From Methylococcus sp. (GTDB lineage: Bacteria > Pseudomonadota > Gammaproteobacteria > Methylococcales > Methylococcaceae), in NCBI GenBank assembly GCA_028688525.1, contig JAQTYA010000022.1, positions 1 through 36,836 of the forward strand: a DNA stretch of 36,836 nucleotides, in the 5' to 3' direction. Of the stretch, positions 7,973-15,645 are shown piece by piece (within the stretch, counting starts at the first letter, position 1; each line of letters opens with the position of its first letter). Made by a program: the position numbers and the translations under genes. Under the pieces are notes generated by a model. That model saw nothing but the letters and a program-made list of their open reading frames with translations, made no database searches and had not been told where the DNA came from.

Positions 7973-9619
7973 TTATTGGGGCGGCCAGGGCTTGGTGTTG
8001 TTATTGGTTGTTCCCCACGATCCCGCCGCACAAACATTGCTAAATCCGTCTATCGGCGGTGCACAGCAGGCCAGTGTTACCGCATCGGTATAGGGTTGCT
8101 TTTCATCTATGGTAATCAAACACCCTGAATCCGATTTCTGCGCTTGAACCGATGCGATTTTATAGGTTTCGATTCCTTTGCCATAAACGGGGGGAGCTTG
8201 CGACAGGACGCACTGGTCGGAAATAGTGAACTGTGCGCCTGAATTATCAGGGTTCTGGGGCGGTCCCTTCTGAACCAGCAGATCGACGGAAGTCCAATAC
8301 CAGTTGTTGACCTGAATCCCCAAGCCATTGCCGTTCGAATAGTTTCCGGATACGGCGATGGAGTTTCCGCCGGGTTGAATAACTTGCTGTCCTCCATCCG
8401 AGGTAAAGACGGTGACAGTATTTCCCGCAGGGCAGGGGGATGTGGTATTGAGGTTGTTCTGGATCGTGATTTTGTTTTGGCCGCTGTTCAGCGAAGTCAG
8501 CGCGGGCAACTGGTTGCTGCCGGGGCAATAGGTCATCACATAGCCGGTACCTATGGGGCAGGCGACTTGTCCCTTGGGATCGGTAGGGGTTTGATAGGCG
8601 TCGGGGCAGCCTGCCTCCGTGCAGACCAGACTGGGGCCGCCGTTAGGAAAGGTGCAGGCGGAGCTGTTGTTCATCTCCACACTCACCGGGACGTTATAGA
8701 ATATGTTCGCAGTTTCCGTGACGCAGTTATTAGAGTCGGCGTTGGGGGCGCTGCATAGCGTCGGCGGCGAATTCGGTCCGCTACCATAATTCGTGCTGAG
8801 GTCCATGAAATCCTTGCCTGTCGCTTTATTGTTCGGCGTGATTTCGAAGGTCGTTCCGAAGGTCATGTCGTAATTCATGTCCGGACCGCAACAGTATTCG
8901 GTTGCCTGGCCGCATTGTTTGGCCGCCGTATTGGTGGGCTGACAATAAGCCGCGAAAAGCGGGTTGTTGTCCCACATGTATCCCTCGCGCTGGCCGGATT
9001 TTTGGATATCGCTCCAGTTTCCGCAATTCAGCTTTGCGCACTCAGCCTTGGTCGTGATGGGGGCAACCATGATGGTGTGGGGTAGTTCTGCAGCCAAATC
9101 CGTGGCGGTCGAATAAATCACGCTATCGCCTGAGTTGATGACGACTCCATTGATTGTCGATCCGTCGGTGGGCGACATGAGCTTCAAGGGTCGATTGCAA
9201 TTGTTATAGACGATTAATTTGCCTGGAATCGGGTCGGGCGCTTTTCCCGTCACCATAGCTCTTATCAGATCGACTCCATGAATCATGCCCAGCTCCAGCG
9301 GCGGCTCCGAACTGGTCGTGGAGTCTTTATGTGCAAGGCACAGCTCCTCACCCCAGCGGGCTTTCGCCGCGTCGATTCGTTTTTTGTAAACGTCGTCACA
9401 CTTCTGCTGGGCGCGCTTGTTGTCTTCGGCATGCTGCCCATTGACCAACTTGTCCTCCGCATTTAGGCGGCAGTTCATATAATCCCTGGCATATCGAATG
9501 AGTCTGTCCTCGCAACTCGTTTTGTCGAATGGAGCCCCTTGCGCCACGACAGTCACAAGTGAAAGGCTGTAAATGACATACCTCAAAGTGCGGATGCTTG
9601 TATAGCTAGTTTTTTTCAT
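7973..9619 (-). CDS. Secreted Cys-rich protein with thaumatin-like domain
   Basis: This is a secreted protein of about 548 residues. I place the start at the ATG at 9619, preceded by GAGAGA at good spacing; an upstream TTG at 9625 is less likely. A signal peptide ends near VVAQGAP. A Cys-poor helical segment follows. A region of about 260 residues then resembles thaumatin-like proteins: IVYNNCNRPLKL near its start, a CCGPD pair, FYNVPVSVEM (compare DGFNVPM in thaumatins) and GCPDAYQTPTD (compare QCPDAYSYA). Numerous Cys residues fit a disulfide-rich fold. The C-terminal 150 residues form an extra, Asn/Gly-rich beta-like region. Thaumatin-like folds often bind or cut beta-glucans, but substrate and activity here are unknown. 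Family assignment is from motifs only. Confidence 0.65.
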   Translation of the reverse strand: MKKTSYTSIRTLRYVIYSLSLVTVVAQGAPFDKTSCEDRLIRYARDYMNCRLNAEDKLVNGQHAEDNKRAQQKCDDVYKKRIDAAKARWGEELCLAHKDSTTSSEPPLELGMIHGVDLIRAMVTGKAPDPIPGKLIVYNNCNRPLKLMSPTDGSTINGVVINSGDSVIYSTATDLAAELPHTIMVAPITTKAECAKLNCGNWSDIQKSGQREGYMWDNNPLFAAYCQPTNTAAKQCGQATEYCCGPDMNYDMTFGTTFEITPNNKATGKDFMDLSTNYGSGPNSPPTLCSAPNADSNNCVTETANIFYNVPVSVEMNNSSACTFPNGGPSLVCTEAGCPDAYQTPTDPKGQVACPIGTGYVMTYCPGSNQLPALTSLNSGQNKITIQNNLNTTSPCPAGNTVTVFTSDGGQQVIQPGGNSIAVSGNYSNGNGLGIQVNNWYWTSVDLLVQKGPPQNPDNSGAQFTISDQCVLSQAPPVYGKGIETYKIASVQAQKSDSGCLITIDEKQPYTDAVTLACCAPPIDGFSNVCAAGSWGTTNNNTKPWPPQ

Positions 9620-9720
9620 GATCAATCTCTCAAGACATTTTTATATGGATACGGTTTTTATTTGAAAGATACCAAAAGTTAAAGTCGGTTTCCTACCGCG
9701 CATGGATTCGACAATGCGTC
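9620..9720 (-). promoter_or_regulatory. Probable promoter region of the thaumatin-like gene
   Basis: The AT-rich stretch upstream of the ATG at 9619 contains, on the minus strand, TATAAA about 25 bases before the start codon with a weak TTTCAA about 16 bases farther upstream. This could be a sigma-70 -10/-35 pair. The -10 match is good and the -35 poor. I see no sigma-54 motif. Confidence 0.3.
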
Positions 9721-9759
9721 TGTCAGATAAGTTCAAATTCGATTCAAGACTAGGGGGGC

Positions 9760-9911
9760 CGAGGTCGGTAGGGCTGCCTCGAAGAGTACGGCATGGCTGC
9801 CTTTTTAGGCGAGCGGGAGGCCCGAATCCGCTGGAAACAGCGGGTTCGGGTAAGAGCGAGGCGGCTGGTCGGAGGCAAAACCGCAGAAAACGGCAGGGTT
9901 TGCTACCAGCC
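9760..9911 (+). ncRNA. Candidate structured RNA of unknown class
   Basis: No convincing gene covers this stretch, but the plus strand folds strongly. Bases 9821-9850 form a 13-bp hairpin closed by a GAAA tetraloop; one pair is U-G, which is a pair only if the plus strand is transcribed. Bases 9863-9869 (GGCTGGT) pair with 9905-9911 (ACCAGCC), and inside this 9875-9882 pairs with 9896-9903 with one mismatch. An upstream CGAGG/CCTCG stem lies at 9760-9781. A short GC stem followed by TTTTT at about 9977-9993 could end such a transcript. I could not match it to tmRNA, RNase P, SRP, 6S or a common riboswitch. Confidence 0.3.
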
Positions 9912-9990
9912 GATCTTTTGCTCGTTGGGTAGGGCTAATAACCTATTTTTCTTGGTTACCTTCAGATTGGAGCCTTGGGCGTTCGCCTTT

Positions 9991-10176
9991 TTATTCCTCG
10001 CACTCCTCGCAGGTGCCGGCTACGTCGTGCTCCTGCGAGCCCAGTACGAATTCCCTGCCTTTCTCCGAGAACTCCGTAGCGGAGGCGAGAATTTCCCGGC
10101 GGTATTTGTGCACGAAATAGCCGGCGGCGATACCTAAGCCGAAAACCACCAAGGGATGCTTGAACAAGTGTTTCAT
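9991..10176 (-). CDS. Small single-helix membrane protein
   Basis: A 61-residue protein starts at the ATG at 10176, which has GAGGAA eight bases upstream; a longer reading from 10212 lacks such a site. It has a short basic start (MKHLFKHP), one transmembrane helix (LVVFGLGIAAGYFV), a basic stretch (HKYRRE) and an acidic tail with a C-x2-C pair (CEECEE). The basic stretch favours a cytoplasmic tail. Function is unknown. The terminal CxxC within acidic residues could bind metal, but that is only suggestive. Confidence 0.65.
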   Translation of the reverse strand: MKHLFKHPLVVFGLGIAAGYFVHKYRREILASATEFSEKGREFVLGSQEHDVAGTCEECEE

Positions 10177-10303
10177 GGGTTCGTTCCTCAAGTCAGATGA
10201 ATGATGGCGCAAAGTAGCGCTGCTACGGATTCTTTTGCCCGGCCCGGTGGGGATGATAGCACCGGTGCCGGACGAGGATTAGAGGGCGAAAAGCCATCGA
10301 GGT

Positions 10304-10417
10304 TCACGGCGCGTAGACCGAAGCGCCGAGCCGGAACAGGTAAAACGCCAGTTCGAGCACGGCGATGCCGATGGCGATTTCGGCCAGTTTGCGCAGAGTC
10401 AGCGGGCCGCGCTTCAT
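10304..10417 (-). CDS. Small membrane protein translationally coupled to ppnP
   Basis: This 37-residue ORF begins at the ATG at 10417, which overlaps the ppnP stop codon as ATGA, a classic coupling arrangement. The product has a basic N-terminus ([10 protein letters not shown]), one strongly hydrophobic helix ([18 protein letters not shown]) and a short tail. No family is recognised. The overlap and transmembrane-like composition support expression, but chance remains possible at this length. Confidence 0.5.
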   Translation of the reverse strand: MKRGPLTLRKLAEIAIGIAVLELAFYLFRLGASVYAP

Positions 10418-10725
10418 CCGAAGTGGCACACGTAGTGGAGCGTATCGCTCACCTCGACCTGGAAGCTGCTGTCGCCGGGGACGCTGAACGACTCGCCCGT
10501 CCGATAGCTCTGCCACTCGTTTCGGCCTAAGAGCTGCACCCGGCAAGCGCCGGCGACGATTTCCATGACTTCCGGGGCGCCGGTGTTGAAAGTCAGGGTC
10601 GAAGGCAGGATGACGCCTAGGGTCTTGCGGCTGCCGTCCGGAAATAGCACGGTGTGGCTGACGCATTTGCCGTCGAAATAGACATTGGCTTGCTTGACGA
10701 CACTGACATTGTCGAACTGGCACAT
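10414..10725 (-). CDS. ppnP: Pyrimidine/purine nucleoside phosphorylase PpnP (DUF1255)
   Basis: This is a complete 103-residue cupin-fold enzyme that splits nucleosides with phosphate into free base and ribose-1-phosphate. The length and the run of family-typical segments fit PpnP (formerly YaiE/DUF1255): [12 protein letters not shown] near the start, [20 protein letters not shown] in the middle and [16 protein letters not shown] toward the end. The ATG at 10725 lies 60 bases downstream of the Lon-family gene on the same strand, so the two may be co-transcribed. A 37-residue ORF overlaps its stop. Confidence 0.92.
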   Translation of the reverse strand: MCQFDNVSVVKQANVYFDGKCVSHTVLFPDGSRKTLGVILPSTLTFNTGAPEVMEIVAGACRVQLLGRNEWQSYRTGESFSVPGDSSFQVEVSDTLHYVCHFG

Positions 10726-10785
10726 GGGATCGGCTCCAAAGATCGAATAAAGCCGCGCATTATAGACTGGGCGCTAATAGGCGGG

Positions 10786-13209
10786 TCAGCGTTTGTCGGC
10801 TTCGGTTTCCTCGCCGGTCTTTTGCAGGCTGCGTAGCACCGCAGCAAAGGATTTGAGGCGTTCTTCCACCCGCTGGTTCAGCGATCCTTCGGGGAAGAGG
10901 CCGGATGCATCGCGGTGCCCCATAGGCAGGCCGGTTAGGAGTTCCAAGGCTTCGTCGAGTTCGGCCACCGCATAGATGTGGAAGCGTCCGTCGGCGGCGG
11001 CTTGGACTACATCCCGCCTCAGCATGAGGTGATCGACGTTGGCGGCGGGGATGATGACACCCTGGTCGCCGCTTAGCCCGCGCGCCGAGCAGATGTCGAA
11101 AAAGCCTTCTATTTTCTCGTTCACGCCGCCGATGGGCTGCACCCTGCCGCGCTGGTCTATCGAGCCGGTCACGGCCAGACCCTGCCGAATCGGCGCTTCC
11201 GCGATCGACGACAGCACTGCGCACAGTTCGGCCAGGGATGCGCTGTCGCCGTCTACGCCGCCATAGGACTGCTCGAACACCAGGCTGGCGGCGACCGAGA
11301 AACCTTGGGCGCCGGAATAGCGCGAAGCCAAGAAATTAGCCAGGATGAGCACGCCCTTGCTGTGCAACGAGCCGCCGAGTTCGATTTCCTTCTCGATGTC
11401 GAGAACTCGCCCGCTGCCGGGGCGAGTGGTGGCGGTGATCCGCGAGGGTTGGCCGAAGCTGAAGTCGTTGAGTTGGATGACGGAGAGGCCGTTGATCTGG
11501 CCGGTGACCGCACCACCGGTATCGATGAGCAGTACGCCCCGCCGTATCGCTTCCTGGATTCGGCAGCGGAGACGGTCGGAGCGGTAAATCTGGCGGTCAA
11601 TAGTGAGTTCGATATCCTCGCCGGTAATATGGCTACGCCCCTCGCTGCCGGCGTAAAAATCGGCTTCCTTGACCAGGTCCGCGAGGCTGCGTAGGTGTCC
11701 GCTCAGTTTCTCGCGGTCGCCCGCCCGCCGCGAGGCATGCTCGATGATGCGAGCCACCGCGTCGCGGCGCAGGGGCTTGAGTTTTTCGCGCCGGGCCAGG
11801 GTAGCGACCATCTGTGCGTAAAGTGCCATCGAATCCGCATCGCGCGGCAAGGTATCCTCGAAGTCGGCGGCGATCTTGAAGAACTCACGGAACTCGGGGT
11901 CGTAGATATCCAGCAGGAAATAAAGTGCGCGCTCGCCGAACAGGATGAGCTTGAGGTCCAGCGGGATCGGCTCCGGCTCCAGGCTGGTCGTGCTGATGAG
12001 GCTGAGACTGCGCTCCAGCGACTCGATGCGGATTTCCCCGGCGTGCAGGGCGCGCTTCAGGGTTTCCCAGGCAAACGGCTGAGTCAGCAGCTTGCGCGCG
12101 TCGAGCAGGAGATAGCCGCCATTCGCCTTGTGCAGCGCTCCCGCACGGATCATGGTGAAATCGGTCACCAGAGCGCCCATGTGGGCTTGGTGCTCGATCC
12201 GTCCGATTAGGTTGCCGTGGGCCGGGAGTTCTTCTTGGACCACGGGCGCGGAGGTGTGTTCGCTGTGGTCGACGACCAGATTGATCCGGTAACGCTGCCC
12301 CGGCGATTTCTGCGGCCCCTCGAACAGGCTGACGACCCCTTCGGGTTTGGGTAGGAACGACTCGGTGTGCTCGATGACGTCGGCTTGGGCCAGGTTCAGG
12401 TAATCGATCACGCCAGGCAGGCTGGCATAGCGTGCCTTGAGGTCGGCGAATTGATGTGACACCGTATATTCGGCGATCTCGCGGTTGAGGGCCTTGAGTT
12501 TGCCGCGGGCCTCCTTGCGCCAGGCGGGGAACTGGTGGCGGAGGACTTTTTGCAACTGCTGCTGCAGATCGGCGACGGTGGTTTCGATGGCTTGGCGTTC
12601 CTGGTCCGACAGCTTTTGAAACTGTTCCGGGCTGATGATCTCGTCTTCTTCGCGCAGCATCGGCGCGAAGGCGAAGCCCGTAGGTGTTTCGATCAGGGCG
12701 ATGCGGCTGAGTAGGGCTTCGCTCCTGAGGCGGCCGACTGCCTCGGCTTCGCGCTCCCGTGCCTGTTGCTCGATCTTTTCGGCCCGGCCGCGGTATTCCT
12801 CGCCTTCGAAGGCGGCGGGGAGGGCGGTCACCAGATCCTCGACCACCACTTCCATGTCGTGCGCCAAATGCCTCCCCCAGCCGGCCGGCAGCCGCAGCAC
12901 CTTGGGCTGGGCCGGATTGGCAAAATTGTTGACATAGCACCAGTCGCTAGGCGGCGGCTGGCTGGCGGCCACCCGTTCGGCCAGTTCCAGCGCCGCGGTC
13001 AGTTTGCCGCTGCCGGGTGGGCCCAGCACGAATATATTGAAGCCCTTCTGCGCTACTTTCAGGCCCAATTGTATGGCTTCCAGTGCTCTGGGCTGGCCGA
13101 TGATGATTTCGGTGTCAGGCAGCTCCGCAGTGGTTTCGAATCGGAGCAGGGCAGGGTCGCAGGGCGTGTGGAGCCGTTCGGGAGGGAGCGCAGCGGGATG
13201 GCCGTTCAT
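10786..13209 (-). CDS. Lon-family ATP-dependent protease (LonB-like, non-canonical Lon)
   Basis: This encodes 807 residues from the ATG at 13209. A longer open frame to 13461 would overlap the divergent rdgC start and has no support. The N-terminal AAA domain has Walker A GPPGSGK at 63-69, followed by a long helical insertion rich in Glu/Arg/Gln (about 140-240). A second nucleotide-site element, GGYLLLDARKLL, lies mid-protein. The C-terminal Lon protease domain carries the Ser/Lys dyad: Ser656 in DGDSAS and Lys699 in GGVNEK, 43 residues apart as in Escherichia coli Lon. It lacks the N-terminal Lon substrate domain, which fits the AAA_32/Lon_C family widespread in proteobacteria. It would degrade cytoplasmic proteins with ATP; substrates are unknown. 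Confidence 0.9.
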   Translation of the reverse strand: MNGHPAALPPERLHTPCDPALLRFETTAELPDTEIIIGQPRALEAIQLGLKVAQKGFNIFVLGPPGSGKLTAALELAERVAASQPPPSDWCYVNNFANPAQPKVLRLPAGWGRHLAHDMEVVVEDLVTALPAAFEGEEYRGRAEKIEQQAREREAEAVGRLRSEALLSRIALIETPTGFAFAPMLREEDEIISPEQFQKLSDQERQAIETTVADLQQQLQKVLRHQFPAWRKEARGKLKALNREIAEYTVSHQFADLKARYASLPGVIDYLNLAQADVIEHTESFLPKPEGVVSLFEGPQKSPGQRYRINLVVDHSEHTSAPVVQEELPAHGNLIGRIEHQAHMGALVTDFTMIRAGALHKANGGYLLLDARKLLTQPFAWETLKRALHAGEIRIESLERSLSLISTTSLEPEPIPLDLKLILFGERALYFLLDIYDPEFREFFKIAADFEDTLPRDADSMALYAQMVATLARREKLKPLRRDAVARIIEHASRRAGDREKLSGHLRSLADLVKEADFYAGSEGRSHITGEDIELTIDRQIYRSDRLRCRIQEAIRRGVLLIDTGGAVTGQINGLSVIQLNDFSFGQPSRITATTRPGSGRVLDIEKEIELGGSLHSKGVLILANFLASRYSGAQGFSVAASLVFEQSYGGVDGDSASLAELCAVLSSIAEAPIRQGLAVTGSIDQRGRVQPIGGVNEKIEGFFDICSARGLSGDQGVIIPAANVDHLMLRRDVVQAAADGRFHIYAVAELDEALELLTGLPMGHRDASGLFPEGSLNQRVEERLKSFAAVLRSLQKTGEETEADKR

Positions 13210-13339
13210 GATTCCTTGTCGTGGACGAACTGCTGAAAGCCCATGATCCGTCAAACGGCAGGCGGCTGCAATGAGGGCCGTCGTCCGTGACAGCCAAGCC
13301 GAATCCGCCGATAATCCTTCCCTTTTTGACCGAGCTCCC

Positions 13340-14275
13340 ATGTGGTTCAAGAACCTTGTCCTGTACCGATTCACCGAAGCTTTCACCCTTACTGCCGAAC
13401 AACTGGAAGAAGCCCTGGGAGCGCGCCGCTTCGCGCCTTGCGGGAGCATGGAGCTGGCCACTGCCGGCTGGCATCCGCCGCTGCGGCGTGACGATTTTCC
13501 ACTGGTGCATGCCGCCGGCGGCTACTTGATGGTATCTCTGTTGAAGGAGGAAAAAATCCTCCCGGCCTCGGTGGTGAACGATGCGCTGGAAGAGCGGGCG
13601 GAGGAGATCGAGGCGCGGCGCGGGACGCCGGTGGGTCGCAAGGAGCGTCGCGATTTGCGCGATGAGGTATTTAATAGCCTACTGCCCCGAGCCTTCAGCC
13701 ATTCGCGCCGGACCTATGCCTATATCGACCCGCGCGGCGGCTGGCTGGTGGTGGATAGCGCCAGCGCCAAGAAGGCCGAGGAGCTAGTTAGTCTGCTGCG
13801 GCAGACCCTCGGCTCCCTGCCGGTAGCGCCGATTGCAACGCAGGCTCGCCCGCCGGCGGTGATGACGGGATGGCTGCTGGAACAGGATCTGCCTTCGGAT
13901 GTGGCCATCGAAGACGAGTGCGAACTGCGCTCGCCGGACGAGGAGGGCGGGATCGTCCGCTGCCGCCGCCAGGATCTGTCGGCGCCGGAAATCCGCAATC
14001 ACATCGATGCCGGCAAGGAGGTCATGCGGTTGGCCGTGAGCTGGAACGACCGCTTGGGATTCACCCTGGACGACGGCTTAGGCATCAAGAAACTGCGTTT
14101 CCTGGACGTGATCCAGGAGCAAGCGGCGGAAATCGATGCGTCTGACGAAATGGAACGTTTCGATGCCGATTTTGCCATCATGACGCTGGAGCTGTCACAA
14201 TTTCTGGCGCGGCTCGTCGAACTCTTCGGCGGCGATGCCGTCCAAGGACCTGCATTGGCGGAAAAAACAAGCTGA
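13340..14275 (+). CDS. rdgC: Recombination-associated protein RdgC
   Basis: RdgC is a ring-shaped, nonspecific DNA-binding protein that limits RecA activity. The start is set at the ATG at 13340, giving the family-typical beginning MWFKNLVLYRF and 311 residues, close to the usual length of about 300; an upstream in-frame start at 13271 is poorer. Typical segments include FAPCGSMELATAGWHPP near the N-terminus, RKERRDLRDEV in the middle and LRFLDVIQEQA toward the C-terminus. It is divergent from the Lon-family gene, with about 130 bp between them, and the L,D-transpeptidase begins nine bases after its stop, suggesting co-transcription. Confidence 0.93.
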   Translation: MWFKNLVLYRFTEAFTLTAEQLEEALGARRFAPCGSMELATAGWHPPLRRDDFPLVHAAGGYLMVSLLKEEKILPASVVNDALEERAEEIEARRGTPVGRKERRDLRDEVFNSLLPRAFSHSRRTYAYIDPRGGWLVVDSASAKKAEELVSLLRQTLGSLPVAPIATQARPPAVMTGWLLEQDLPSDVAIEDECELRSPDEEGGIVRCRRQDLSAPEIRNHIDAGKEVMRLAVSWNDRLGFTLDDGLGIKKLRFLDVIQEQAAEIDASDEMERFDADFAIMTLELSQFLARLVELFGGDAVQGPALAEKTS

Positions 14276-14283
14276 GAGAGTTC

Positions 14284-15459
14284 ATGAGTTCGAATCGGAT
14301 GACCCTGTTGGCGCAGCACTGCGCCGCTATTGCTCTGGGCGGGCTGCTGTCTTCGGCGGTTACGGCCGAAGTGCTGCCCTTGCCGGCCGATGGCTCGGAT
14401 CTGGTCGGCCAGACCAAGTACGTCCCGGCCGGTCAGGAAGACACCTTGATCGATATTGCGCGGGAATACAGCGTAGGCCAGGACGAGATCGTGATGGCCA
14501 ATCCCAAGGTCGACCGCTGGCTGCCGGGTGCTGGTACCCAGGTCACGGTGCCGCGGCAATTCATCCTGCCCAATGCGCCGCGCAACGGCGTAGTCGTCAA
14601 CATTCCCGAGATGCGGCTGTACTTTTATCCCAGCGCGGGCAAGGGAGCCAAGCCGACTACGGTGGTCACCTATCCCATCAGTATCGGCCGGATGGACTGG
14701 CGTTCGCCTTTGGGCGTGACCAAGGTCGTAGCCAAGGTCAAAGACCCGGTGTGGCGTCCGCCCGCCTCGATCAAGGCCGAGCATGCCAAAAACGGGGAAA
14801 TCCTGCCCGACGTGGTGCCGGCCGGCCCGAATAACCCGCTCGGCCAGTTCGCCATGCGCTTAGGCGTGCCGGGCTATCTCATCCACGGCACCGACCAGGA
14901 CAAGTCCTTCGGCATCGGCATGCGCGTGACCCACGGCTGCATCCGCATGTATCCGGAAGACGTCGCTAAGCTGTTTCCGGAAGTCTCCGTGGGTACCCCG
15001 GTCAATCTGGTGAACCAGCCGGTGAAGCTGGGCTGGCAGGGGGAAACCCTATACATTGAAGTGAGCGAGTCCCTGGACGAAGACCGGTTGAGCATGGACG
15101 ACCTGATGGCCAAGGCCTTGAGCCTGCTCCAGAAGGAAACCGCCACGCACCCCGTGGCGATCGACGAGGCGGCGCTGAAGAAGGCGGTTGCGGAACCCAC
15201 CGGCGTTCCCACCGTCATCAGCCTATCCGGCGGCGCGCCGGTTGAGGCCGCCGCTCCTTATGCTCCGCCCGCCGGTGCCGAGGAACCGCAGACTTCATAC
15301 GAACAGCCGCAGAGCGTCGAAACCGGGCGTGTACCGGAAACCCTCAGCACCGAATCTTCGGCGCCGCGCTACGAAACCCAGATCGAACCTCCGCGGATGA
15401 ACGAACCCGCGACCTCCTACGGAACGGGAGGACGGCCGTCGACCGAGAGTTTGTTCTGA
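14284..15459 (+). CDS. Periplasmic L,D-transpeptidase with LysM domain (ErfK/YbiS/YkuD family)
   Basis: This 391-residue exported enzyme should form 3-3 peptidoglycan cross-links or attach proteins to peptidoglycan. An N-terminal signal peptide ends near SSAVTAE. A LysM-like segment follows (DTLIDIAREYSVGQDEIVMA), which binds peptidoglycan. The YkuD catalytic domain shows HGTD with His201 and the THGCIRM signature with His217 and nucleophile Cys219. The last 110 residues are Pro/Glu/Ser-rich and probably disordered. GAGAG precedes the ATG. It lies directly after rdgC and faces cytochrome gene A, with a shared hairpin region between them. Confidence 0.93.
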   Translation: MSSNRMTLLAQHCAAIALGGLLSSAVTAEVLPLPADGSDLVGQTKYVPAGQEDTLIDIAREYSVGQDEIVMANPKVDRWLPGAGTQVTVPRQFILPNAPRNGVVVNIPEMRLYFYPSAGKGAKPTTVVTYPISIGRMDWRSPLGVTKVVAKVKDPVWRPPASIKAEHAKNGEILPDVVPAGPNNPLGQFAMRLGVPGYLIHGTDQDKSFGIGMRVTHGCIRMYPEDVAKLFPEVSVGTPVNLVNQPVKLGWQGETLYIEVSESLDEDRLSMDDLMAKALSLLQKETATHPVAIDEAALKKAVAEPTGVPTVISLSGGAPVEAAAPYAPPAGAEEPQTSYEQPQSVETGRVPETLSTESSAPRYETQIEPPRMNEPATSYGTGGRPSTESLF

Positions 15460-15544
15460 AGGCGGGACTGGCTAGGACTTCTGCGAGCTTGGCGCGGGCA
15501 GCGAGCCTTAGTCTGAACGCTTGTTCAATTCTGTAAACCTGAAA

Positions 15545-15640
15545 AAAGGCCGGATGGGGTGGAATCGCAAACTGCGACCCGCTCCATCCGGCCTTTCCGT
15601 GGGAACTCGGGAGCCGTTACGCGATAGCGCGCCGGCTCCC
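15545..15640. terminator. Double hairpin after cytochrome A (also 3' of the L,D-transpeptidase)
   Basis: Two inverted repeats lie between convergent genes. One is AAAGGCCGGATGG (15545-15557) pairing with CCATCCGGCCTTT (15584-15596), with further pairing inside. The other is GGGAGCCG (15609-15616) pairing with CGGCTCCC (15633-15640). The same two-hairpin arrangement follows cytochromes B, C and D. A run of A before the first stem gives a U-tract for minus-strand transcripts, so it probably ends transcription of gene A and possibly the opposing gene. Confidence 0.7.
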
Positions 15641-15645
15641 TTCGG

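Noticed and set aside
9704-9712. GGATTCGAC, typical of the 5' part of tmRNA
   Set aside because: No tRNA-like ends, tag reading frame or pseudoknots follow; a chance match.
9821-9850. Domain V of a group II intron (GAAA-capped stem)
   Set aside because: Sequence and bulge of domain V are missing and no intron-encoded reverse transcriptase is nearby.
13210-13461. N-terminal extension of the Lon-family protease
   Set aside because: It would overlap the rdgC start and adds no domain; the ATG at 13209 gives a normal family N-terminus.
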